DNA of 64,000 bases from Pseudomonas guariconensis. Its GTDB lineage: Bacteria > Pseudomonadota > Gammaproteobacteria > Pseudomonadales > Pseudomonadaceae. Of the stretch, positions 24,097-34,307 are shown piece after piece. How positions within the stretch are numbered: the first letter of the stretch is position 1; every line of letters starts with the position of its first letter. Made by a program: the position numbers and the translations under genes. The stretch spans positions 60,039 to 124,038 of the forward strand of contig NZ_JAMYBK010000015.1 of assembly GCF_024127895.1 (NCBI RefSeq). Direction: 5' to 3'. The notes under the pieces were generated by a model, which saw nothing but the letters and a program-made list of their open reading frames with translations, was not told where the DNA came from and made no database searches.

Positions 24097-24882
24097 TTAC
24101 TGGGCGTCCGGCCCGTAGATGTCGAAGTTGAAGTACTTGTCCTGGATCTTTTTGTACTTGCCGTTGGCACGGATCGCATCGATCGCGGCGTTGATACGCT
24201 CGCGGTTGGCGTTGTCGCCCTTGCGCACGGCGATGCCGACGCCGTCGCCGAAGTACTTCACGTCGGTGAAGGACGGGCCGACGAAGGCGAAGCCCTTGCC
24301 GGCGTCGGTCTTGAGGAAACCGTCTTCGAGCAGGGTGGCATCGGCCACGGTGCCGTCCAGGCGGCCAGCGGCGACGTCCAGGTAGATTTCGTTCTGGGTG
24401 CCGTACGGCACGACGGTGGCGCCCTGCGGAGCCAGGACTTCCTTGGCGAAGCGGTCATGGATCGAGCCGCGCTGCACACCGATCTTCTTGCCCTTCAGCT
24501 CGACCAGGCTGTCGCTGACGGTGGTGCCTTCCTTCATGACCAGGCGTGCCGGGGTCAGGTAGTAGCGCTTGGTGAAGTCGACCGACTTCTTGCGGTCCTC
24601 GGTGATCGACATGGACGAGAGGATGGCGTCGATCTTGCGCACCTTCAGCGCCGGGATCAGGCCGTCGAACTCTTGCTCGACCCAGGTGCACTTGGCTTTC
24701 ATCTCTTCGCACAGGGCGTTGCCGATGTCGTAGTCGAAACCGGCGATGCTGCCATCGGGCTGCTTGAAGGCGAAGGGTGGGTAGGCGGCCTCGATACCGA
24801 TCTTCAACGGTTTTTCATCGGCCTGCGAACCCAGGGACAACACGGACAGCGCAAGGGCGCCAAGCAGTGCGAGCTTCTTCAT
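24097..24882 (-). CDS. aotJ: Arginine/ornithine-binding periplasmic protein AotJ
   Basis: Solute-binding protein (261 aa) for arginine and ornithine uptake. Residues 1-21 ([21 protein letters not shown]) are a Sec signal peptide, and the mature protein begins near [18 protein letters not shown], which is typical of the cluster 3 amino acid binders. A second family stretch is [21 protein letters not shown]. The ATG at 24882 is chosen because it begins the signal peptide; an in-frame start at 25008 would place residues before it. It is the first gene of the aot operon with an ArgR-type site upstream. Confidence 0.95.
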   Translation of the reverse strand: MKKLALLGALALSVLSLGSQADEKPLKIGIEAAYPPFAFKQPDGSIAGFDYDIGNALCEEMKAKCTWVEQEFDGLIPALKVRKIDAILSSMSITEDRKKSVDFTKRYYLTPARLVMKEGTTVSDSLVELKGKKIGVQRGSIHDRFAKEVLAPQGATVVPYGTQNEIYLDVAAGRLDGTVADATLLEDGFLKTDAGKGFAFVGPSFTDVKYFGDGVGIAVRKGDNANRERINAAIDAIRANGKYKKIQDKYFNFDIYGPDAQ

Positions 24883-25012
24883 CTGGTAACTCCATCGGTA
24901 CGGGGCAATACAAGGCAGGTGTAACGGCTGCCCGATATGCGAATGGGTACAACGCGAGCCGCAGGGGGTATCGACCAAGGTCGCAGACCACGAGCGAGTG
25001 AGTGGCATTTTA

Positions 25013-25049
25013 ACGACAGGCGGGTAGTCGATATTTCTTCAAAGCGACA
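25013..25049 (-). promoter_or_regulatory. ArgR site before aotJ
   Basis: On the minus strand a full TGTCGC-N8-AA match (25034-25049) and, 31 bp downstream, a partial copy TGTCGT (25013-25018). This is the same motif as before aruC. It lies 130-167 bp upstream of the aotJ start codon, so ArgR should activate uptake and breakdown together. Confidence 0.72.
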
Positions 25050-25388
25050 ACTAGTTACAGAAGCGCCAGGAACCACGGCGGACGATATTGACAGCCCTTG
25101 CATATTATGCAAGAGCAAAAGAAAAATAACCCATAAGCCAAGCAATAACCGGGCCTATTATTGGCAAACCCTTGTAGTCCGGCAAGCGCAGCGTGCCGTC
25201 GCGTACGAAATGCCTGCAGAATCGCCCTACAATGGCACACGAATGTTTCTACTCGCCCCGCTTCTGAGCGAAATTGGGTAGCCCAAGGGGTTACCGATGG
25301 ATGTCGGGTAACAAAAGCAAACACCTCGCCAAAGACGTAAGTTCACTGAAGCCCCGCCGACCCGTACCGGGGCCGCCTTGCGCCCCAT

Positions 25389-25474
25389 CGCGACACAAGG
25401 CCGCTCCCGCACCGTTCATGCAACGCCCATTGTCGGGCGCTACACGGACACCGCGGGAGCGGCCTTGTGTCGCG
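25389..25474. repeat. REP pair (BIME-like) after acsA
   Basis: Two inverted REP-type arms, GACACAAGGCCGCTCCCGC (ending 25410) and GCGGGAGCGGCCTTGTGTC (from 25453), perfectly complementary over 22 bp with a 42-nt centre that contains a smaller GC-rich inverted repeat. Near-copies of the arms occur at 40523-40602. Confidence 0.88.
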
Positions 25475-25503
25475 AATGGACTGCAAGGCAGCCCCGATTC
25501 ACA

Positions 25504-27465
<1,962 letters not shown>

Positions 27466-27873
27466 CTGTTTTACCTCGGTGTAATAGTTGTTTTTGTATG
27501 AAACCGTTTGTAACTGTACCAGAGCGGCAAAGGCCATTCGACGTTGGTAGTACCAAGGCCGGTATTTTTCCCTGTCGCGCGAGGCGAGCGCTCTAGTTGG
27601 CGCACTCCAGCCCAGCACACAGGGCGGGGGCAGATTTTTGCCGGGGATTGTTACAGATTCTGTCAAAAGACTTTATCAAAAGTCCCTCTGTTTCAGCCTC
27701 TGGCACCCCCATAGAATTCACCTCGCCAGCAATGGCAAGGCGATTAACTTCTTGTAACAGCCCCCACGAAGGCATGTTAATCCCCCGCTAATTTCGATAG
27801 TTGAAAACTGGATGTACTCGCGGCGCCACAAGCGCCGCGTGCCCCCTCACGACCTTAGACAGGTAAATTGAAA
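27466..27873. other. Intergenic region between acsA and the DUF2790 gene
   Basis: 408 bp between divergent genes. It holds the acsA promoter region, a small inverted repeat GACTTT-ATCA-AAAGTC near 27670, and the leader of the DUF2790 gene. I tested TGGCAC near 27703 as a sigma-54 -24 element, but the matching -12 element is absent. No RNA gene was recognised. Confidence 0.5.
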
Positions 27874-28131
27874 ATGAAAGCTTTACTGGTATTGGTACTT
27901 GGTGGTCTTTGCAGCGCGGCGATGGCCGACGAAGTTGCAAAGGATGCCGAGCAGATTCCGGTTGAACAGTACAGTTATTCGCAGCACCTGGACATTGCCC
28001 GGGTCATCTCCATGAGCGAAGTACCCAATGTCTGCGAAGTGGTGCCTGCACGCATGACCTACGAAGATTCCAAGGGCCAGAAGCACATTCTCGAATACCG
28101 TGTGATGGGCAACGGCTGCTCCAACGGTTGA
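27874..28131 (+). CDS. DUF2790 family exported small protein
   Basis: 85-aa protein with a Sec signal peptide (MKALLVLVLGGLCSAAMA, cut before DEVAKD) and a short mature domain with two cysteines (NVCEVVP and GNGCSNG) that could form a disulfide in the periplasm. The pattern YSYSQHLDIARVISMSEVP and the C-terminal LEYRVMGNGCSNG match the Pseudomonas DUF2790 family. Function unknown; family members are often multi-copy and respond to stress or metals, which I state as general knowledge only. ATG 27874 is preferred to a TTG 6 bp upstream. A strong terminator follows. Confidence 0.88.
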   Translation: MKALLVLVLGGLCSAAMADEVAKDAEQIPVEQYSYSQHLDIARVISMSEVPNVCEVVPARMTYEDSKGQKHILEYRVMGNGCSNG

Positions 28132-28145
28132 GGCGCCTTGCCTTC

Positions 28146-28170
28146 TTTGGGGCCGCGAAGCGGCCCCAAA
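28146..28170 (+). terminator. Hairpin after the DUF2790 gene
   Basis: TTTGGGGCCGC-GAA-GCGGCCCCAAA, 15 bp after the stop. The A/T flanks make it usable from both strands, but there is no long T run after it. The GC core is a frequent intergenic hairpin in P. putida-type genomes. Confidence 0.75.
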
Positions 28171-28228
28171 ATGACAACCGAGCGTCTTCGCAAAAGGGCT
28201 GCATGACAGCCCCGATATGAACCTGGTT

Positions 28229-29788
28229 CTACTCGGCTGTTTTATTGAGCGAATAATCACGCAACTTATTGGCAATCGTCGTATGGGAAACGCCCAACCG
28301 CTTGCCCAATGCCCGACTACTTGGAAACTCGCTCATCAAACTTTCCAGTACGGCTTTTTCAAAACGCCCGACAATTTCCGAAAGATCCCCCTCCAGTGAA
28401 AACTCACCCAAGGGTTGACGCGCACCATAATCCGGCAGGCGAATATGTTCGCCTTTCACCACACCGCCCTCGCACAACGACACAGCCTGAAACAGCACGT
28501 TCTCCAATTGCCGCACGTTACCCGGCCAGTGGTACTGGCCCAGCTTTTCCATCGCCGCTGGCGCCAGGTGCGGCATCGGGCAGCCGATCTGCCGGCTGGC
28601 CTGGTCGAGGAAGTGCTGCACCAGGCCCTCCAGGCCATCCATGCATTCGCGCAGCGGCGGGATGTGCAACGACAGTACGTTCAGGCGATGGTAGAGGTCC
28701 TGGCGAAACTCGCCACGGGCGCACAGTTCGGACAGGTCCACCTGGGTGGCGCAGATCACCCGCACGTCCAAGTACACCTCCTCGTCGCTGCCGACCCGCC
28801 GGAAGCAGCCATCCTGTAGGAAGCGCAGCAGCTTGACCTGCAGGCGCGGGCTCATTTCCCCCACCCCGTCGAGGAACAACGTGCCGCCCGCCGTCAGCTC
28901 CAGCAGCCCCAGCTTGCCCTCGGCGCGCGCGCCCTCGAACGCGCCCGGGCCGTAGCCGAACAGCTCGGTCTCGGCCATGGACTCCGGCAGGCCGGCGCAG
29001 TTGAGCGCCATCAGTGGCGCCTGGCCGCGCGGGCTGGCCAAGTGGCAGGCGCGGGCCAGCAGCTCCTTGCCGGTGCCGGTCTCGCCTTCGATCAGCAGCG
29101 GTGCATCCAACGGCGCCATGCGCCTCGCCTCGCGCACCACCGCCGCCATCACCCGCGAGCTCTGGAAGATGCTGTCGAAGCCGCGCAGCTCCTGCTTGCG
29201 CACGTTATAGATGCGCTCGCCGATACGGTCGGCCCGATGCAGGGTGAGCACCGCGCCGGCCAGTGCCTCGCTGTCGTCATGCTCCGACTGCAACGGGGCG
29301 ATGTCGGCGAGGAACACATCGCCCTTGACCTTGATGCGCAGGCCGTTGATCCGCGACTTGTTGGCGCGCACCAGTTCCGGCAGGTCGAAGTCCTCGACGT
29401 AGCGTGCCAGGGGGATGCCCGGCACCTCGTCGACCCGCACCCCGAGCAATTGGGCAGCAGCGCGGTTGGCAGCGACGATGCTGCCGCCCATGTCGATCGA
29501 CAGCACCGGGAACTCCAGGGCACCGAGCAACGCATTGAGCTCCATGTGCCGACGCTCGCTGGGCATCAGGCCCACACGCTTGACGCCGAACACCCCGGCG
29601 ATCGACTCGAACTTCGGCCGCAGCGCCTGGAACTGCAGGTTGATCAGGTTCGGGCAATGCAGGTAGATGGCGTTGCCATGGTCGCCGCCGACCTCTCCCC
29701 GCAGCACGTTGATGCCGTATTCCACCAGCAGGTTGAGAATGTCGCGCAGGATGCCGATGCGGTTCTGGCAATGCACTTTGATACGCAT
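28229..29788 (-). CDS. phhR: Aromatic amino acid catabolism activator PhhR (TyrR-like)
   Basis: Bacterial enhancer-binding-like regulator (519 aa) that activates phenylalanine and tyrosine breakdown. Domains: an N-terminal ACT domain (MRIKVHCQNRIGILRDILNL), a PAS region about residues 80-190, an AAA+ core with Walker A GETGTGKE and a Walker B-like TLFLDGVGEM, and a C-terminal FIS-type helix-turn-helix (SRALGKRLGVSHTTIANKLRDY). The loop that normally reads GAFTGA reads GAFEGA here. It is divergent from phhABC. Aromatic amino acids are the expected effectors, bound at the ACT domain. Confidence 0.95.
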   Translation of the reverse strand: MRIKVHCQNRIGILRDILNLLVEYGINVLRGEVGGDHGNAIYLHCPNLINLQFQALRPKFESIAGVFGVKRVGLMPSERRHMELNALLGALEFPVLSIDMGGSIVAANRAAAQLLGVRVDEVPGIPLARYVEDFDLPELVRANKSRINGLRIKVKGDVFLADIAPLQSEHDDSEALAGAVLTLHRADRIGERIYNVRKQELRGFDSIFQSSRVMAAVVREARRMAPLDAPLLIEGETGTGKELLARACHLASPRGQAPLMALNCAGLPESMAETELFGYGPGAFEGARAEGKLGLLELTAGGTLFLDGVGEMSPRLQVKLLRFLQDGCFRRVGSDEEVYLDVRVICATQVDLSELCARGEFRQDLYHRLNVLSLHIPPLRECMDGLEGLVQHFLDQASRQIGCPMPHLAPAAMEKLGQYHWPGNVRQLENVLFQAVSLCEGGVVKGEHIRLPDYGARQPLGEFSLEGDLSEIVGRFEKAVLESLMSEFPSSRALGKRLGVSHTTIANKLRDYSLNKTAE

Positions 29789-29909
29789 GGAAAAGGCCCC
29801 GAGGCAGCCGGATTTTTCACCGGCGCATGGAAAAATCGTAAAGATAAGCTGACAAAATAATCCTGACGGCCAGCTCGATACCCGCGATTTTCCGGGACCA
29901 GGCTCATTT

Positions 29910-29927
29910 TGTAAAATTTACGTTACG
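29910..29927. promoter_or_regulatory. Possible PhhR/TyrR-type box
   Basis: TGTAAA followed after 6 bp by GTTACG, an imperfect match to the TyrR/PhhR box TGTAAA-N6-TTTACA. It lies between the divergent phhR and phhA genes, about 120 bp upstream of phhA. The match is weak in its second half, so this is a candidate only. Confidence 0.4.
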
Positions 29928-30045
29928 AAAACAGGATGAAAGGTCCTCCATGCACCCCACCGCACCCCGTGCAAAGCTGGCCGCGAGGGGATATTCCTAG
30001 GGTATGTCGTGAACATAACAAGAAAGCCCTCACCAGGAGAGCCAC

Positions 30046-30834
30046 ATGAAACAGACGCAATACGTGGCACGCGAGCCCGATGCGCACGGTTTTATCGACT
30101 ACCCGCAGCAGGAACACGCGGTATGGAACACCTTGATCACCCGGCAGCTGAAGGTGATCGAAGGCCGCGCATGCCAGGAATACCTGGACGGCATCGAGCA
30201 GCTCAAGCTGCCCCACGATCGTATTCCCCAACTGGGTGAAATCAACAAGGTCCTGGGTGCCACCACCGGCTGGCAGGTCGCCCGCGTACCGGCGCTGATC
30301 CCCTTCCAGACCTTTTTCGAACTGCTGGCCAGCAAGCGCTTCCCGGTCGCCACCTTCATCCGCACCCCGGAAGAACTGGACTACCTGCAAGAGCCGGACA
30401 TCTTCCACGAGATCTTCGGCCACTGCCCGCTGCTGACCAACCCCTGGTTCGCCGAGTTCACCCACACCTACGGCAAGCTGGGCCTGGCGGCCACCAAGGA
30501 AGAACGTGTGTACCTGGCGCGCCTGTACTGGATGACCATCGAGTTCGGCCTGATGGACACGCCACAGGGCCGCAAGATCTATGGCGGCGGCATCCTGTCC
30601 TCGCCCAAGGAAACCGTCTACTGCCTGTCCGGCGAGCCGGAACACCAGGCCTTCGACGCCCTCGAAGCCATGCGCACGCCGTATCGCATCGATATCCTGC
30701 AGCCGCTGTACTTCGTCCTGCCGAACCTCAAGCGCCTGTTCGACCTGGCCCACGAAGACATCATGGCCCTGGTCCGCCAGGCCATGCAACTGGGCCTGCA
30801 CGCACCGAAGTTTCCACCCAAGGCGGCCGCCTGA
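30046..30834 (+). CDS. phhA: Phenylalanine 4-monooxygenase PhhA
   Basis: Iron- and tetrahydropterin-dependent hydroxylase (262 aa) that turns phenylalanine into tyrosine. The iron ligands His121 and His126 are in FHEIFGHCPLL and Glu166 is in YWMTIEFGL. It is the short, bacterial single-domain form without a regulatory ACT domain. AGGAGA precedes the ATG. It is followed after 39 bp by phhB, which recycles its cofactor. Confidence 0.97.
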   Translation: MKQTQYVAREPDAHGFIDYPQQEHAVWNTLITRQLKVIEGRACQEYLDGIEQLKLPHDRIPQLGEINKVLGATTGWQVARVPALIPFQTFFELLASKRFPVATFIRTPEELDYLQEPDIFHEIFGHCPLLTNPWFAEFTHTYGKLGLAATKEERVYLARLYWMTIEFGLMDTPQGRKIYGGGILSSPKETVYCLSGEPEHQAFDALEAMRTPYRIDILQPLYFVLPNLKRLFDLAHEDIMALVRQAMQLGLHAPKFPPKAAA

Positions 30835-30873
30835 GCCGCCTTGCCGAATAACAACTCAAACCGGAAAAGACCC

Positions 30874-31230
30874 ATGAATGCCTTGAACCAAGCCCATTGC
30901 GAAGCCTGCCGCGCCGACGCGCCGAAAGTCACCGACGAGGAACTGGCGGTACTGATCCGCGAGATTCCAGACTGGAACATCGAAGTCCGCGACGGCCACA
31001 TGGAGCTGGAGCGCGTCTTCCTGTTCAAGAACTTCAAGCACGCCCTGGCTTTCACCAACGCCATCGGCGAGATCGCCGAGGCCGAGGGCCATCATCCAGG
31101 CCTACTGACCGAGTGGGGCAAGGTCACCGTCACCTGGTGGAGCCACTCGATCAAGGGCCTGCACCGCAACGACTTCATCATGGCCGCGCGCACCGACCAA
31201 GTCGCCGAAACTGCCGAAGGGCGCAAGTGA
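30874..31230 (+). CDS. phhB: Pterin-4a-carbinolamine dehydratase PhhB
   Basis: Recycles the oxidised pterin cofactor made by PhhA (118 aa). The active-site motif is EGHHPGLL (His73, His74), followed by [18 protein letters not shown] with a further conserved His. The ATG at 30874 is chosen by its GGAAAAGA upstream and the family N-terminus; an ATG at 30841 would add 11 residues. Its stop overlaps the phhC start (ATGA). Confidence 0.96.
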   Translation: MNALNQAHCEACRADAPKVTDEELAVLIREIPDWNIEVRDGHMELERVFLFKNFKHALAFTNAIGEIAEAEGHHPGLLTEWGKVTVTWWSHSIKGLHRNDFIMAARTDQVAETAEGRK

Positions 31231-32423
31231 TGCATTTCCAAGCCATTGGCCGGGTCCCTGGCGACCCGATCCTGGGGCTGATGGACGCCTACGCCCGCGA
31301 CGCCAATCCGGCGAAGTTCGACCTGGGTGTGGGCGTGTTCAAGGACGCCCAGGGCCTGACGCCGATCCCCGCGGCAGTCAAGCAGGCCGAACAGCGCCTG
31401 GTGGCACAGCAAGCCACCAAAAGCTATGTCGGCGGCCACGGTGACCCAGCGTTCGGCCGCCTGGTCAGCGAACTGGTGCTGGGCAGCGCTTCGCCGCTGC
31501 TCGCCAGCCAGCGCGCCGGCGCGACCCAGACCCCGGGCGGCACCGGCGCCCTGCGCCTGGCGGCGGAGTTCATCGCCCACTGCCTGCCGGGCCGCGGCGT
31601 CTGGCTCAGCGACCCGACCTGGCCGATCCACGAGACCCTGTTTGCCAGCGCCAAGCTGAAGGTGTCGCACTACCCCTATGTCGGTGCGGACAACCGCCTG
31701 GATGTCGCTGGCATGCTGGCGGCCCTGGAGCAGGTGCCGGAAGGCGACGTGGTGCTGCTGCACGCCTGCTGCCACAACCCCACCGGCTTCGACCTGGGCC
31801 AGGACGACTGGCGTGCGGTGCTCGAGGTGGTGCGCAGGCGCAACCTGCTGCCGCTGATCGACTTCGCCTACCAGGGCTTCGGCGACGGCCTGGAAGAAGA
31901 TGCCTGGGCGGTACGGCTGTTCGCCGCGGAGCTGCCGGAGCTGCTGGTCACCAGCTCCTGCTCGAAGAACTTCGGCCTGTACCGCGAGCGCACCGGCGCC
32001 CTGCTGGTGTGCAGCCACGATGCCGAGAAGCTGCAGGACGTGCGCAGCCAACTGGCACTGCTGGCCCGCAACCTGTGGTCGACACCGCCGGACCACGGCG
32101 CCGCGGTGGTCGCGCAGATCCTCGGCGACCCGGCCCTCAAGGCCTTGTGGGTCGAGGAAGTGAACGCCATGCGCCAGCGCATCGCCGAGCTGCGCCACGG
32201 CCTGGTCAAGGCGCTGGAGCCCCACGGGCTGGCGCAGCGCTTCGCTCATATCGCCGCGCAACGCGGGATGTTCTCCTACACCGGGCTGGATCCGGAGCAG
32301 GTTCGCCTGCTGCGGGAAAAGCACAGCGTGTACATGGTCGGTACCGGCCGGGCGAACATCGCCGGCGCCGATGCCCAGCGCCTGGAGCAACTGGCGGCGG
32401 CGATCGCCGACGTCTGTCGCTGA
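31230..32423 (+). CDS. phhC: Aromatic amino acid aminotransferase PhhC
   Basis: PLP enzyme of the aspartate aminotransferase family (397 aa) that transaminates tyrosine and phenylalanine after PhhA. HACCHNPTGFD is the conserved substrate-loop motif, SSCSKNFGLYRERTG holds the PLP lysine, and a conserved Arg near the C-terminus (GTGRANIAG) binds the carboxylate. Its ATG overlaps the phhB stop, and the three genes form the phhABC operon. A general tyrB-like role is also possible. Confidence 0.95.
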   Translation: MHFQAIGRVPGDPILGLMDAYARDANPAKFDLGVGVFKDAQGLTPIPAAVKQAEQRLVAQQATKSYVGGHGDPAFGRLVSELVLGSASPLLASQRAGATQTPGGTGALRLAAEFIAHCLPGRGVWLSDPTWPIHETLFASAKLKVSHYPYVGADNRLDVAGMLAALEQVPEGDVVLLHACCHNPTGFDLGQDDWRAVLEVVRRRNLLPLIDFAYQGFGDGLEEDAWAVRLFAAELPELLVTSSCSKNFGLYRERTGALLVCSHDAEKLQDVRSQLALLARNLWSTPPDHGAAVVAQILGDPALKALWVEEVNAMRQRIAELRHGLVKALEPHGLAQRFAHIAAQRGMFSYTGLDPEQVRLLREKHSVYMVGTGRANIAGADAQRLEQLAAAIADVCR

Positions 32424-32759
32424 GCCTGGCCCGAGCCGCTCACCCATGATCTGGGGCTGCTTTGCAGCCCATCGCCGGCAAGCCGGCTCCCACAGGTTGG
32501 CGTCGATCTCAAGAGCGGCGCGGTCTATGAGGAGCCGGCTTGCCGGCGGTGGGGCGCGAAACGCCGCCTGATAGCGCTGAAACCCTTGACTGACTAGCCT
32601 CGAAACCGCCGACACCACCTGCCACCACCGTCGCAAAACCGACCAGCGACCCGGAAAAATTTCAAACTGTCACCCAGACTCCTGTATCCTGCCCCAGCTT
32701 TTCGAAGCCTCCACGCGCCTGGCGCAGTCTTTTCACTCACACTTGCGAGGAACGACGAG
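32424..32759. other. Intergenic region with REP pair after phhC
   Basis: 336 bp between phhC and the small gene at 32760. It contains a REP pair (32468-32553) and, after it, the likely promoter region of the small gene. No other feature is supported. Confidence 0.6.
32468..32553. repeat. REP pair after phhC
   Basis: Inverted arms ATCGCCGGCAAGCCGGCTCC (32471-32490) and GGAGCCGGCTTGCCGGCGGT (32531-32550), complementary in nearly every position, with a 40-nt centre. Similar arms occur at 34201-34290 and flank the element at 46041-46195. Confidence 0.88.
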
Positions 32760-32888
32760 ATGCATGAAATCCCGAATCTTCCCTTCCCAAGCCTGAACCC
32801 CGAAGAGCAAACCGTTGCCGCCCACACCGAACCGACGCCCGCCGTCGAGCAGGATGGCGACGATCAACCCTGCGCCGACCAGGAATAA
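32760..32888 (+). CDS. Candidate small protein, 42 aa
   Basis: Short open frame with a well-placed Shine-Dalgarno (AGGA, 8 nt before ATG). It encodes an acidic, probably soluble peptide starting MHEIPNLPFPSLNPEEQTV and ending DDQPCADQE; no signal peptide or membrane segment. It stands 102 bp before the MFS exporter on the same strand, with a perfect inverted repeat between them. I do not recognise a family. It could be a real small protein or a leader peptide; the ribosome binding site is the main support. Confidence 0.55.
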   Translation: MHEIPNLPFPSLNPEEQTVAAHTEPTPAVEQDGDDQPCADQE

Positions 32889-32907
32889 CCGCGCATCCCA
32901 TCCGACA

Positions 32908-32959
32908 GTGTGAAAACGGCTGACTCGCGGGAACCTTGCCCGTCATCGCGTTTTCACAC
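32908..32959. promoter_or_regulatory. Inverted repeat before the MFS exporter gene
   Basis: Perfect 11-bp arms GTGTGAAAACG (32908-32918) and CGTTTTCACAC (32949-32959) separated by 30 bp, located between the small candidate gene and the exporter start. It could be a double operator or an RNA stem. The arms resemble the ends of the MITE-like element at 46041-46195 (GTGTGAAAAC), so it may be an element remnant. Confidence 0.6.
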
Positions 32960-32990
32960 CGTCCAGAACCCCAGCCCACGAAAGCGCCCC

Positions 32991-34172
32991 ATGCCCGACT
33001 CACCGCGCCCCCTTGCGGTCACCCTGCAAGTCGTCTCCATCGTCCTCTTCACCTTCATCGGCTACCTGAACATCGGCATTCCCCTGGCCGTGCTGCCCGG
33101 CTACGTGCACAACGACCTGGGGTTCAGCGCCGTGGTCGCGGGCCTGGTGATCAGCGTCCAGTACCTGGCCACCCTGCTCAGCCGCCCCACCGCCAGCCGC
33201 ATCATCGACAACCTCGGCAGCAAGAAAGCGGTCATGTACGGCCTGCTCGGCTGCGGGCTGAGCGGGGTGTTCATGCTGGCCTGCAGCTTCCTCACCTCGC
33301 TGCCCTGGCTGAGCCTGGCCTGCTTGCTCATCGGCCGCCTGGTGCTGGGCAGCGCCGAAAGCCTGGTGGGCTCCGGCTCGATCGGCTGGGGCATCGGCCG
33401 GGTCGGCGCCGAGCACACCGCCAAGGTCATCTCCTGGAACGGCATCGCCAGCTATGGCGCATTGGCCATCGGCGCCCCGCTGGGCGTGCTGATGGTGAAG
33501 ACCCTGGGGCTGTGGAGCATGGGCGCGAGCATCATCCTGCTGGCGGTGCTCGGCTTGCTGCTGGCCTGGCCGAAACATGCCGCCCCAGTGGTCGCCGGCG
33601 TGCGCCTGCCGTTCCTGCGGGTGCTGGGCAAAGTATTCCCCCATGGCTCTGGATTGGCCCTGGGCTCGATCGGCTTCGGCACCATCGCCACCTTCATCAC
33701 CCTGTACTACGCCAGCCGTGACTGGCCCAACGCCGCACTGACCCTGAGCCTGTTCGGCGCCAGCTTCATCAGCGCACGGCTGCTGTTCGGCAACCTGATC
33801 AACCGCATCGGAGGTTTCCGTGTGGCGATCGTCTGCCTGGCGGTGGAAACCCTGGGCCTGCTGATGCTGTGGCTGGCGCCGAGTGCCGAACTGGCCCTGG
33901 CCGGCGCGGCCTTGAGCGGGTTCGGTTTCTCGCTGGTGTTCCCGGCACTGGGGGTGGAGGCGGTGAACCAGGTATCGGCGGCCAACCGCGGGGCGGCAGT
34001 GGGTGCCTATTCGCTGTTCATCGACCTGTCGCTGGGGATCACGGGACCACTGGTGGGGGCCGTGGCGTCGGGGTTCGGCTTTGCCTCGATCTTCCTGTTC
34101 GCGGCGGCGGCGTCTTGCTGTGGGCTGGTGTTGAGCCTGTACCTGTATCGCCAGGCGCGACTGGGGCGCTGA
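32991..34172 (+). CDS. MFS transporter, YfcJ/YhhS type
   Basis: Inner-membrane protein (393 aa) with 12 predicted spans, of the YfcJ/YhhS (UPF0226) branch of arabinose-efflux-like major facilitators. Typical segments are [22 protein letters not shown] (the loop 2-3 motif) and [24 protein letters not shown]. The ATG at 32991 gives the family length; a frame open from 32910 would add a charged, non-conserved stretch. Family members confer resistance to small toxic molecules; the substrate here is unknown. Confidence 0.85.
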   Translation: MPDSPRPLAVTLQVVSIVLFTFIGYLNIGIPLAVLPGYVHNDLGFSAVVAGLVISVQYLATLLSRPTASRIIDNLGSKKAVMYGLLGCGLSGVFMLACSFLTSLPWLSLACLLIGRLVLGSAESLVGSGSIGWGIGRVGAEHTAKVISWNGIASYGALAIGAPLGVLMVKTLGLWSMGASIILLAVLGLLLAWPKHAAPVVAGVRLPFLRVLGKVFPHGSGLALGSIGFGTIATFITLYYASRDWPNAALTLSLFGASFISARLLFGNLINRIGGFRVAIVCLAVETLGLLMLWLAPSAELALAGAALSGFGFSLVFPALGVEAVNQVSAANRGAAVGAYSLFIDLSLGITGPLVGAVASGFGFASIFLFAAAASCCGLVLSLYLYRQARLGR

Positions 34173-34200
34173 AAGGACGATCCTGGGGCCGCTCTGCAGC

Positions 34201-34291
34201 CCATCGTCGACAAGCCGGCTCCCCCAGGGTTGCGAGTCGCTCGCAAACGCTGTGGTTTGCAGGGCCCTGTGGGAGCGGGCTTGTCGGGGCG
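34201..34291. repeat. REP pair between the MFS gene and ydiJ
   Basis: Arms CGACAAGCCGGCTCCC (from about 34207) and GGGAGCGGGCTTGTCGGGG (34271-34289), imperfectly complementary. They lie between two convergent genes, a usual place for REP elements. Confidence 0.8.
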
Positions 34292-34307
34292 CGAGGCGCC
34301 CCTTCTT

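Larger units (their letters stand above)
24883..25503. other. Intergenic region between aotJ and acsA
   Basis: 621 bp without a gene. It includes the aotJ control region with ArgR-type sites (25013-25049), an AT-richer stretch (about 25080-25160) and a REP pair just after acsA (25389-25474). Several short open frames cross it but none has a good ribosome binding site or a known family. Confidence 0.6.

Noticed and set aside
25389..25474. CRISPR-like repeat
   Set aside because: Two inverted arms, not regularly spaced direct repeats; it is a REP pair.
27700..27720. Sigma-54 promoter near TGGCAC upstream of the DUF2790 gene
   Set aside because: The -24-like TGGCAC is present but the GC of the -12 element is missing at the required distance.
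29945..30045. Sigma-54 promoter before phhA
   Set aside because: CTGGCC near 29980 has no matching -12 element; this agrees with the altered GAFTGA loop in PhhR.
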